A DNA stretch of 64,000 nt from the NCBI GenBank assembly GCA_015680685.1, contig MNCI01015001.1, positions 386,821-450,820 on the forward strand, read 5' to 3'. The stretch is from Gnetum montanum (lineage: Eukaryota > Streptophyta > Gnetopsida > Gnetales > Gnetaceae). The notes beneath the pieces are model-generated. The model saw only the letters and a list, made by a program, of their open reading frames with translations. It ran no database searches and was not told where the DNA came from. The position numbers and the translations under genes are program-made. Numbering within the stretch: the stretch's first letter is position 1; each line of letters starts with the position of its first letter. Below are positions 11,803 to 21,796 of this stretch, piece after piece.

Positions 11803-11930
11803 TGATGGGATGCGATATCGCATGGGCCACGATATTGTGTCCGCCACGATATCATGTCCATCACGATATCGCATCTCCCCCTGCGATATCGTGTACATGA
11901 TATCGCAGTCTGCCATAATGTCTATAAATA
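11803..11930 (+). promoter_or_regulatory. U3 promoter: GATATCG array and TATA box (A, 3' LTR)
   Basis: About six GATAT(C/T) words precede TATAAATA at 11923-11930. The stretch is 120 bp against 83 bp in the 5' LTR of the same element, so array length changed after insertion. Confidence 0.75.
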
Positions 11931-12617
11931 AGAAGCGGCTCTCCCTCATTTCATCCTAGTTTTAGATTGTAGTGAAACTCTAGTAGTTTGATCCCTCCAG
12001 AGTTAGATTATTTTCTAGTCTGCCTGCAGTGTGGTGATTGTAATTGTACGACATTCTTTATTTGAGTGTGATGTACTTGGACACGCACATGACCGAAAAT
12101 AAAGATTGAGATTACTTCATCATTGCAACATTCACTTTGTTATTTATTTATTTATTTAAATGTTATTTACTGCTTTCTCTCTCACCCTTATCTCCTAGTA
12201 ACATGGAATGAGTATGACTTGATTACGATCATTTAACTGTGACTACTTGGTATCCCAATGGCATACCTAGGATCTGCACTTGGAAATCCCAATGGTAGTT
12301 GTGCACGAGGTCCAAGATATGTACAGATGATCAAATAATTGGCTGCTCATCGCACTTAGGCTACATTAGATTTTCTTACCTTTTCCCTCCTAGCTTAGCT
12401 TAGTTAATATTACTTTCCATTGCCTTCAGGAGTAGCATTAGATTAGGAAACCATACGTGACAAATATAATACTAGTCCAGGTGGGAAGATAGCGAACTGC
12501 GACCTACGGCTAACTGTCTAGGTGTCACAACTAGTCCGTCTAGGGAGTTCGACCAGATAGTGCGTGAGAACGTTCGTATTTGTATGGTTGAGTGTAGGGG
12601 TATCTCGCCACTCATCA
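11803..12617 (+). repeat. 3' LTR of element A
   Basis: 815 bp, TGATGGGATG to CCACTCATCA, collinear with 4663-5470. It contains extra array units before the TATA box and lacks a short segment near 12450 that is present in the 5' copy (around TCATACACCTCACTTTGG). Confidence 0.93.
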
Positions 12618-12622
12618 TCATT
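12618..12622. repeat. Right target-site duplication of element A (TCATT)
   Basis: Perfect match to 4658-4662. Confidence 0.93.
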
Positions 12623-12784
12623 GAAGGTTAATCTTTCTATGGTTAATAGATTGAATGCTAGGTAAGAATTTTAAAACAACATTTGCTAATATGGTACTTT
12701 GGTTATCCTTATTTCAATCATCTTTCATTGAGTTAGTGATGAATATGCTATCTAAAATATACATATGTCTCATATGTAGTGTCT

Positions 12785-14640
12785 AGAATTTTTGAAGAAT
12801 GCGAGGTAGATGAGAGCATGTAGGTTTCTGAGAAATTGCATGGCAGTAAGAAATACTTAATCCCCCAACAAGGCATTTCTCAAAAGATGATATTTGGTGG
12901 TCTTATTTCTATGATGATGCATTTGCTAGGATATATAGTGAAAGAGTAGATGATTTTATTAAGGCTGAACAAAAGAATGAGATATTTCCTTGTGATTTTT
13001 TTTATAGAACAAAAAAAATAGAAATGGATAAAGGAGACTCACTCACGAGCAAACCTTTACACTAGTTGCATAATGTAAGTTAGTTACTACTATTTTGAAT
13101 TTATGTATGTCTTATAATATAAAGATGCACAATTTAGAAGACTATGACCCTTGTTTAAATATGTTTCTTATCAATTATCATTACTAGTATGGACCAAATC
13201 TTACCATAGGGATAACAACTAGGGAAGGTAGAAAAAGAAAGAAAACTAGAAGAATGACTAGTTCTTAATGTCATTTCATAGTTTGCTATATGAGAGGAGC
13301 TAATCATGTTGCATGTATTATCTATAAAGAAATGAATCATATTGACATGTTAGAAGCATACTGTCATGGATTTCTCGATCCCATTATAGATAAAAGAAAC
13401 TCACAATCCTTACACATTTTCAATGAGGTACATCAAAAGATAGTGTGTTTATGGAAAGAAGGATTACCAATAGATATCATCTATGAGAGGTATATAACAG
13501 ATCTCTTTAAGGAAGGATAGGAGTCTGGGCTATCAAGAAAGAGGGATATTTTTCTTGTTAAAAAAGACATCTATAGCATTCTCAAAAATGTAACCCATAA
13601 TTAAAAGAAAAGTGAGCATGATAAAAATCAGTACATAGCTTTGGTACCAAATGACTAGTGATTTTTTCTTTTACTACTAGGAAGAGAACCAAGAAAAAGA
13701 TGTCCCATTGATCATCAGGTGGCAGTCACCTTGGATGCTCAAAATGATGATACCTCTACCTCAATGTAGTATCCTTGCAATGGATTCCACTTTCAACACT
13801 AACAAATATGGTGTAAGTTTTAATAATGGTTGCTATTGTTCCATTTTAAAAATTGTTGGTGTAATAGTAGAATTAGTGACTAATTATAAATGTGTGGTTC
13901 TCTTTGAACTTCCATCTTCATATCATGATGGCTTTTGATTCATATTATAATGGACTTCTAATCGCATGGGTGATATCCTCAAGGTGCACTAAAACTGATA
14001 TAAGAGGTTGGCTTTTAGAGCTCCATTGAAGAGGCAAGGCTAGGTATCCTAATTGGATAGTAAATGCTTTCATGCTAGATGACTCAAAGGCAGATATGAA
14101 TGTAGGTAACTTTTAAGGCATTTAAAAACATACTTGAAATCATGATACCTTGGTTTGAGATATCTTAATGTGTGCTCAAATTTGATAATTTAATAGGCTT
14201 ATTTTTTGGAGTATAATTTTTTTATGCATTTGGCATGTTTAGAGGGCATGGAGGAAGAAATTGGCAACAAAATTTAGAGATCCCAATAAGAGAAAAGCAA
14301 TGGATGATCATCTTAATCAAATTATGAATGAATGCAAAACTATTGTAGATGTTGTTGTGGGAATAGATAAATTTATTGACAGGTTTCAAGAGAACTTAGA
14401 ATTCATTAAATACTTAAAACAACAGTGGTTAAATGGAGACAAACTTAGCAAATTTTTATTCTTGATATCATTTCATAGAAATTCATATTCACACTCATAT
14501 ACTCTTTGCCCACTTGTTCATTACTTATTTTTATCTTTAACCTTTTGTTTCCAGAGATGTGGGAAAAAGCATTCCGTGATGTTCCCCATGCACAAAAACA
14601 CACAAATATTAAGGGAGACACTTCTTTTATAGGAGAGATT
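12785..14640 (+). pseudogene. MULE-like transposase relic with intron-like gaps
   Basis: Broken coding blocks in + orientation. About 12885-13060 reads as an acidic/aromatic exon (DDIWWSYFYDDAFARIY). About 13290-13520 is an open block (NHVACIIYKEMNHIDML). About 13770-13815 has AMDSTFNTNKYG, which looks like the first catalytic Asp strand of a MULE-type DDE transposase. About 14264-14450 is a helical block (KAMDDHLNQIMNECKTI), and a last exon starts after a CCAG acceptor at about 14555 (MWEKAFRDVPHAQ) and stops near 14655. Several stops and frame changes separate the blocks. Family assignment rests on the DSTF..N.YG motif and is moderate. Only the first catalytic Asp is convincing. Confidence 0.5.
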
Positions 14641-16995
14641 AGAATGACCAATAAATAATAATATGTAACCACTATTCCACTTTCTCATAATGCTCTCAAC
14701 TACCTTTCTTATTGATTACTTACTTCCTTATAGTTAACAATGACTACCACCCATAACTTCTAACATTATAACCATGACTCCATGCATTATGACTACTAAA
14801 CCACTATTCTTTCCACATAGAATAAGAAGAATACATGAGAATAACACAAGGTTATATATTCATACACATAAATCAAACATGGGACAAGATCACATGACTA
14901 ACTAATCAACCATGATACATGGCTTTACAACTTAGAAAAATGACTATTTTATTACTTTTGGTCCTTTTCATGACTTAAAAAGTTAAAATTTAAAATCTAA
15001 ATACTTGAATTATCAAAAATGATAAATTTTTTTTGGAAATTACTAAACTTTTGATAGTTCCTCCTTCATTGGAAAATTTTGTTTAATCTTCATGCTTGGG
15101 CTTCCTAATATTCTATATTGGAGGCTAGTATGATTCTTCTTTATAGACTTCTTTAACTTTAACTTCAAATATTAGGATTAATTCTTTAAATTTTAAAATG
15201 TATTTAAGGCTTGTTACAACTTTACTTTTCTCTTTAATTAAAATTTTATAATAAATTTAAGGTATTTTTTCATAATCTACAATGGGTATTGTGGACCTTG
15301 ATCATTTTTGGCCATCTTCTCTACCTTCTTGGCATCTTCAACTACATCATTAAGCCTTCATGGACCATTTTTGCCACTTAGACTACAAAATGATCTCTTT
15401 GGGTTAATTCACCATGCCTTTATGGACTATAATAATTAAGGCCTCTTTGGGCCATTACAACTTTCCATTAAGAGTTTCAAATATATAATTGCCTCAAAGG
15501 ATTACAACACAATTGTAAGAAATAATGTTCTTTTTAAATAAATTCTGAGAGCTCAAACAAAGGACAATTGAGAAGCCAATACTTGTTTCCATCATTTGTG
15601 GCTTACATAAAATAATATTGCAAATAAAATAATATGTTTAATCTCATTTGGTTAACAATACAACATAATTATGTTCATCATTTAATTTAAAATTGCCTCA
15701 TATGAACTATAAAAATGCCTCCTATACATTTTAATGTTTCATGATATAAATGCATATAAACAATATTGTTTAGAGATTTTCATATCTATTTTTTAGAGGT
15801 ATTGATGTTATGAAACATTAAAATTTATAGGAGACCTTTTATATTTCTTAGGAGAAAATTTTAGATTGAAGTAGGGCCATAATTATGTTGCATTTTAGCT
15901 TAAATGAGACTAAAACTATTGTTGTAATTTGAACTTTTATTATGTCAGTCACAAATGATGGTAACATATATTAGCTCCTCTATTTCTCTTTGAGTTTTTA
16001 AATTATGTTTGAATAGAACATTATTTCTCATTATTTTGTTATAAGCCTTTGATACAATTGCATATTTACAAGCCTTAATAAAACGTTGTAATGATTCAAA
16101 GAGGTCTTAATTGTTATAGTTCATAGAGGCATGGTGAATTGGCCCAATGAGATCCTATTGTAATCCAAGTGACAAAAATGATCCATGCAGGTATAATGAT
16201 GTGATGTAGCCCAAGAGGCATATCATGGCTTAAATTTGATGATGTATTTGAAGATGCCAAAAATGCATAGAGGATGATCCAAAAATGATTAAGGTTTAAG
16301 AGATTCATTATGGCTCATGAAAAGTCACATTAAAATTCTTACAAAATTTTAATTAGAAGGAAAATTGAAGGGGTAAAAGGCTTTAAATGCATTAAAAAAT
16401 TTAAAGCCTCAATCCTCAAAGTTGAATTTGAGGAAGCCTCTAAAGAAGAATCATACTAGCCTCAAATGAAGAAGGCTAAGAAGCCCAAGCATGAAGATCA
16501 AATAGAAATTTCCATTGAAGGAGAAATTATCAATATTTTAGCAATGGTAAAATTTTTCTTTTATCATTTTTAATAAGTCAAGTTATTATAGGTTTTGAAT
16601 CCTAACTTTTTAAGTTATGAAAAGGACCAAAAATCATAAAATAGTTATTATTCCAAGTTTTAAAGTCATGTACCATGGTTGATTGATTAGTCATGTGTCT
16701 TGTACCATGTTTGATCTATGTGTATGCACATATGACCTTCTATTATTCTCATGTATTCCCCTTATTCCATGTGGAAAGAGTGTAGTAGTTATAATTCATG
16801 AAGTCATGGCTATACTGTTAGAAGTTAGGAATGATGGTAGTTATCAATTAGAAGAAAGTAAGTGGTAATTAAGAATGGTAGTTAAGAGCATTATGAGAAA
16901 ATGACATAGTGGTTTCTTCTTGTTATTTATTGATCACTTGACTCTCTTTTATAGAATAGGTCTCTCCCTCCATTTGTGCAAGAGTATATGAGGAA
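14565..16995. repeat. Long inverted duplication, arms about 1.18 kb
   Basis: Left arm (about 14565-15745) and right arm (about 15795-16995) are reverse complements of each other with a spacer of about 50 bp. Landmarks pair in order: AGAATAAGAAGAATACATGAG (14818) with its complement near 16750; TTTTGGTCCTTTTCATGA (14957) near 16620; CATGCTTGGGCTTC (15092) near 16490; AATGTTTCAT (15733) near 15810. The last exon of the transposase relic lies in the left arm and a decayed copy lies, inverted, at the outer end of the right arm. A transcript through it could fold into a very long hairpin. Confidence 0.85.
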
Positions 16996-17539
16996 TGTCC
17001 AAGATTATTTGAAAAATACAAGATAAGTTTCCTTAAGCTTTTCCCTCTTCTTTCAAGTTACATGGTCTTAGACCATAACTTGTGGATGAAATACCAAGAC
17101 CTATGGTATTTTCAAAACTGATTCTTCATCTATTTTAAATTTACCATGACTCATCGTAAAATACCATGACCCATGTAGAGGTCATGGTATTGCTCATGGT
17201 AACAATTTTAAAGGAATTTTTAGCTGAAAAGTTTTACCATTAATGCATCTTAGGAACCTTATTCCAATACAAAAATCTCTAAAATATTTTAAGTATGATA
17301 ATAGACTTTAATTAGTTTGTTAGTTATAATATTCATATTATGTTCATCTAGTTTTAAATATCATCATCATTATCCTTGCCTTGTCCTAATAAAATGAGGT
17401 CAACTACATGAGTTTTTTTTTTTCTATTCATCTTTATGAAGAGCTTGATCTTTATTTATTTGCAATTTCATTAGATCTTCTTTAATTGTTTTTTTCCATG
17501 TATTTTTTGATCTTTCTTTCTATATATTTTCTATAATAG
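16996..17539. other. AT-rich spacer with a small hairpin
   Basis: No coding. TACCATGACC at 17162-17171 is followed 8 bases later by its exact complement GGTCATGGTA (to about 17189). Other TACCATGA words nearby suggest a small inverted-repeat cluster. Confidence 0.5.
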
Positions 17540-18200
17540 TGATGTAGCAATATTTTTTTATAAGCTTGTTGTCTAATCTTCTTTGTACATGCCTAAACCA
17601 TCTAAGTCACTATATTTTGTAGCTTATCTTAAATAGAAGCTAGTTTAACTCTACCTCTAATATCTATGTTATGTTGTTTATCTCTTATAGTAACATTTAG
17701 CATCCATTTAAACATTCTTAGCTCTTCTACACTAAGTTGTTATTCATGCCTCTTTTGTACTACCTACATTCAACACCATATAAGATAGTAGGTGTGATTA
17801 TTATCCTATAGAATTTTTTTGTTAGTTTTATTGATATTTTTTATCACAAAGAACTCTACTAGCGTGTCTTCATTTTAACCATCCTACCTCAATTCTATTT
17901 CTTATATCTTTATTAATTTCACCATCTAATTAGAGCATTTATCCTAGGGAGTGGAATAGTTTTCAGTGAGAGATTTTTTAGCCTTGAATTATCACTTTTA
18001 TTTCATCACTATTTACACTATTATTAAAATTACATTTTATATATTTTATTTTACTTATACTAATTTTTAAGCCTTTTGATTTTATGGAATGTCTCCACTT
18101 CTCCATTTTAGAAATAATATTTTAAGTTGTATCCACCAATATAATATCATCTATAAATATTTCCTTTGTTGTAGTATGACATCAAAATAAAAAAATGACA
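17540..18200 (-). pseudogene. Reverse transcriptase relic of a LINE-related family
   Basis: Read on the minus strand from about 18170, IFIDDIILVDT matches the F(A/V)DD catalytic box region of non-LTR reverse transcriptases (Ala replaced by Ile). It is followed by a helical stretch around MEKWRHSIKSKGLK. Further along, EINKDIRNRIEVGWLK and LRWFRHVQRRL match the widespread plant RT-related family that usually carries a VxxRIxAGWxKWR and LRWFGHVQRR signature. Many stops and small indels are present. The N-terminal part of the protein is missing. Confidence 0.7.
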
Positions 18201-18959
18201 AATAAGCCATATAAAATCTATTTGGACTCATACGGATGACCATCCTATGAGAAAACTCTAACCTTGACCTCATTGAGAAAATAAAATTTTATTAAATTCA
18301 TATAGTCTACATTATAACACACAAAAGTTTTGATAAACAACATGTATTGAAAGCAATATACTGCCACAAGACTTATACAATAGACACAATATAATATCAC
18401 AATGGAGAAATAATAGAGCTCATCATACTTGATAGGATTTGTGCTAGTTTTAACTGATGAAATTTAACATATAGAAAGTAGCGTGATCCAGCCATGAGCT
18501 TTGAAGAAAATGTTGAGTGGATTGCTAAGAACACTTGTGTATATCATTGCATTTAATAAATATAAAAAAAGATTATAATACATACAATATAAATGAAAAA
18601 CTGTATTTCCATGGTGGAAGATAGAGAAAATATTTATGATTTTATGTTTTATAATTTTTATGAATTTTATATTTATAAAGAACAAAAAAAACATATATAC
18701 ACATGCATTGCAATCCCTCTTGGAGATAGGTGCAATGCTTGTGGTGTAATCCCTCCTAGTGATAGATGCAACACCATATAAGAATGTGATAAAATGACTC
18801 TTAGTCACAACCTTGATGACCCAACATCATGTTGTATAGTTATGACCTTCTTGGATGATGAAGAATCATTGTAGATCAATTAAATGAAAATCAAGGAAAT
18901 ATTTTTAATATCTTAAGGTTTAAGAAATCAATGGTAAAATCAGGGAAAATCATGAGTTT
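18201..18959. other. No recognisable feature
   Basis: AT-rich. Short frames on both strands between 18464 and 18808 are low-complexity and lack any domain. Confidence 0.5.
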
Positions 18960-19683
18960 TATTCATTGTGCAAACACTAAACTCGACATCGACCAAATGG
19001 TTTTGTGCTATGTAAGCAAGATAGCACTTTGATAGAGTCGAGTCATACTTGTGGAAGTGACAACTCAAAAGACACATGCAACAAGGAAATGAATCAACTT
19101 ATTCAAGGAAGGAAGAGCTCTTCACAAAAACTAGATACCACAAGTTCCAAAGGAATGAAAGTTATGCTATGAATGACTAAGATGTGAAAATAATCTCATC
19201 CCATGTATTTATAGTTTTCAAGAAATAACAAAAGAGGTTCTTCAATCCCTAGGCATCAATGGGAGGTCTATCCACATAGCTTGAGTTCATTTTGGTTACA
19301 TAATCAGTAAAGTGAGCTAATCTAGACTTGGAAAGAGATATGCTAGTGCCCCTGCACTAATGTAAGAGATGTGCTGATGCAAGGAAGTTAATGCATCCCC
19401 TCTTCAAAAAAAATACACCTTTTTACTATCAATCTTGGATGAAAGCCAAAGCTTGAGGAAACATGCTAAAAGGACCATAGGATATCTTAATGAAGTCCAA
19501 ATCATCCTACAAAACTTGGAATCATGCACATAACATTGAATTATGACATAGGGGATAAGGGTACGTCTTGGAAGACCAAGAATCTTAACCAACCATGCTA
19601 GACTATAAACACAAGATACATGAAATAATTTTCAAATCCAAATCTTACAGTTGACATAAAAATTACTACAAGATGTTTCATCA
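18960..19683 (-). repeat. Probable old LTR, minus orientation
   Basis: Read on the minus strand, a G-run (CATGGGGGAA, 19684-19693) is followed by TGATGAAACATC, the same PPT-to-LTR junction layout as elements A and B. A TATAAATA box lies downstream at about 19210-19217, though nearly 470 bp from the presumed LTR start. The other LTR end is not defined and no target duplication was found, so this is tentative. Confidence 0.35.
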
Positions 19684-20774
19684 TTCCCCCATGATTGGAT
19701 AAGCTACTCCCATTACTTTAACACTCAAGACATAAGGACTAAGAATACATACATGATAAGGTTAATGTAGAGGAATTACAAAAATACAATTATTTTGACA
19801 TAAGATACATTACAAAATTACCACATTGAGAAGAGGGGCTAGGGGATGGTGGCTAACAAGAAGAGTTTCCTAGTATGCCTACAAGTTGAAGATGCCTCAG
19901 GCTTAATGGAATGATTTTCAATAAGTATTTTGGCTTGTATTCATTTGCGAATTGTTTTACATGTACCTTATGATTCGCGAATGTGATCCTTTCACCTTTG
20001 AGTCTTCCTTTTGAGAGAGGTTATTAGGTTCTAGATCAAATAGGTGTTTTTCAAGTGGAATTTAATGTTGTTATCTTCATGGGCCTTGTGGATGCAACTT
20101 CCTAAACACGGTAAACTAAAATAATGTTAAAAATCATGTGAAATCCTTAATCATTAAATCACCATTGAAAAAACCATACATGAGAACAATGGTAAGTATA
20201 ATTCTTAAATAAAACAAGAAGAAAAAACTCACAATTTAATGCTAAAAATGTACATAATTATGATGAATTACATAGAATTGAAAAATACATATCCATTTGT
20301 TTCTTTCCCTCATAATTAACATATGAGAAACTAACCTTGTACAACACTATCTAAATGTACATATTGAAGAACATAAGCATAATAATTAAAGGAATAAATG
20401 TAGAAAGCTCACTCATTTACAATGCTAATCTACCAAGGATTCATGAGTCCTTCTCATAACATGCACTTATCCTTCTTACCCATATGAAACCTATTGATGG
20501 GATACTCATGGATTCTCAAAAAAAAAAAAAATAAGACGTTAGCATCAAACATGAGTTCATCTTCTTGGTTGGTCAAATCTCATCCTCTACTTCACTTTAT
20601 CAACTTTCTACCATCCACAACAATGTACTAAATAGAAAGAAAAAAGATGGAGAATGAAAGATAAACAACAAAGAGAAAGTAAGAGTTTAACAACATTGGA
20701 TCCCTGGCCAACCATTCATTTAGTTCATAGAAGCATGTGAACATATCCTACATCTTGTAAGAGATTCACTATCA
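19684..20774. other. No recognisable gene
   Basis: AT-rich, with an A-run at 20520-20533. It may include the decayed interior of the LTR element ending at 19683, but no domain is readable. Confidence 0.45.
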
Positions 20775-20779
20775 CTTCC
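20775..20779. repeat. Left target-site duplication of element B (CTTCC)
   Basis: CTTCC here versus CTTTC at 27247-27251: one transition between the copies. Confidence 0.7.
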
Positions 20780-20923
20780 TGATGAAGCATCCAATGGACA
20801 ACATTGACTAGGCTAGGTCGACAAAGCCTCGTCAACGCAATTGCATCAACGTGAACCCATCAATGCATCTGTCCATGCATTGACATGGCCTTGTCAACGC
20901 AGAGTTCATTTTCTCTATAAATA
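20780..20923 (+). promoter_or_regulatory. U3 promoter: GTCAACGCA-type array and TATA box (B, 5' LTR)
   Basis: The 136 bp before TATAAATA (20916-20923) contain repeated GTCAACGCA, CATCAACG and GCATTGACATG words. The TTGAC core resembles W-box sites known to bind WRKY factors; this is inference. There is no GATATCG word. Confidence 0.65.
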
Positions 20924-21664
20924 TGCATGCACCCACCACATTTAGGAACCTTATGTTCAAGTTGTAGCAAAGCTCTTGCAGTTTTTTTCTGTAGCTGTTA
21001 GACTATTTTCCCAAGTGCATGCCCATAGTGTGATGCTTGTAATTATACAGAAACTTTATTCAAGTGTGATGTACTTGGACATGCACATGATTGGTAATAA
21101 AGATTGAGATTACTCCATCATTGCAGCATTCACTTAGTTTTAATTATTTAATTATTATTGTTATTTATTATTTCCTTAGTTAATATTTCTTTACCATCAT
21201 TTACTATTCCTATTGTTAGATTTGGAATGAGTATGACTTAATCACAAACATTGAAGTGTAACTACTTGGTAACCCAGTAGCATATCTAGGAGCGCTCAAG
21301 TAATATATGCTTGGTAATACTAGAAGTAGTACATGAGATCCAAGATGTGTATGGATGATTAAGGATGAATGCTCATCACACTTAGGCTAGCTTAGATTCT
21401 CTTCTCCCACTCCCCCTTAGCTAAAACAAAGTTATTTTCCATTGCCTCTAGGAGTAACACTATTTTAGGCCCACATCATACACCTCAATTTGGACTAAAC
21501 CATACATGATAAAGAAAATACTAGTCCAAGTGGGAAGATAGCAAACTGCGATCAATGTGTAATGATCTAGATACCACAACTAGCCCATCCACGAAGTTCA
21601 ATCAGATCATGCATGAATGCTCATTTTCGTATGATTGAGTGTAGGGGCACCTCGCCACTCATCA
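20780..21664 (+). repeat. 5' LTR of element B
   Basis: 885 bp. Collinear with 26394-27246. AATAAAGATTGAGATTACT at about 21095 is shared with the R region of A, as are the TACTTGGTAACCCAGT block and the terminal CGCCACTCATCA. Confidence 0.93.
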
Positions 21665-21683
21665 TTGGCACCATTGCTAGGGA
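21665..21683 (+). other. Primer binding site of element B
   Basis: TTGGCACCATTGCTAGGGA directly follows the 5' LTR. It is a decayed form of the tRNA-Asp-type site seen in A and D. Confidence 0.8.
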
Positions 21684-21796
21684 AATTGCTAGTTATTTAG
21701 ATTAGTTATATCATACAAGATCATTGTAACAAATTATTCACAATATATCTTTTAGAAAGAAGTAATTGCAAACAAGTCACACACAAGTTCACAACA

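Larger units (their letters stand above)
4663..12617 (+). mobile_element. Element A: non-autonomous gypsy-type LTR retrotransposon with gag plus an extra ORF
   Basis: About 7.95 kb, bounded by LTRs of 808 and 815 bp that begin TGATG and end CTCATCA, with perfect TCATT target duplications. Order: 5' LTR, PBS, gag, about 1.35 kb noncoding, an internal array and TATA box, an extra long ORF, PPT, 3' LTR. No protease, reverse transcriptase, RNase H or integrase can be read anywhere inside, so mobility would need enzymes in trans. The best candidate is an element like E (52618-62540), which shares LTR ends, PBS type and a related gag. It resembles the described TR-GAG class (LTR elements retaining only gag) but with an added downstream ORF. 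The two LTRs differ at many positions, so the insertion is not recent. Confidence 0.9.
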
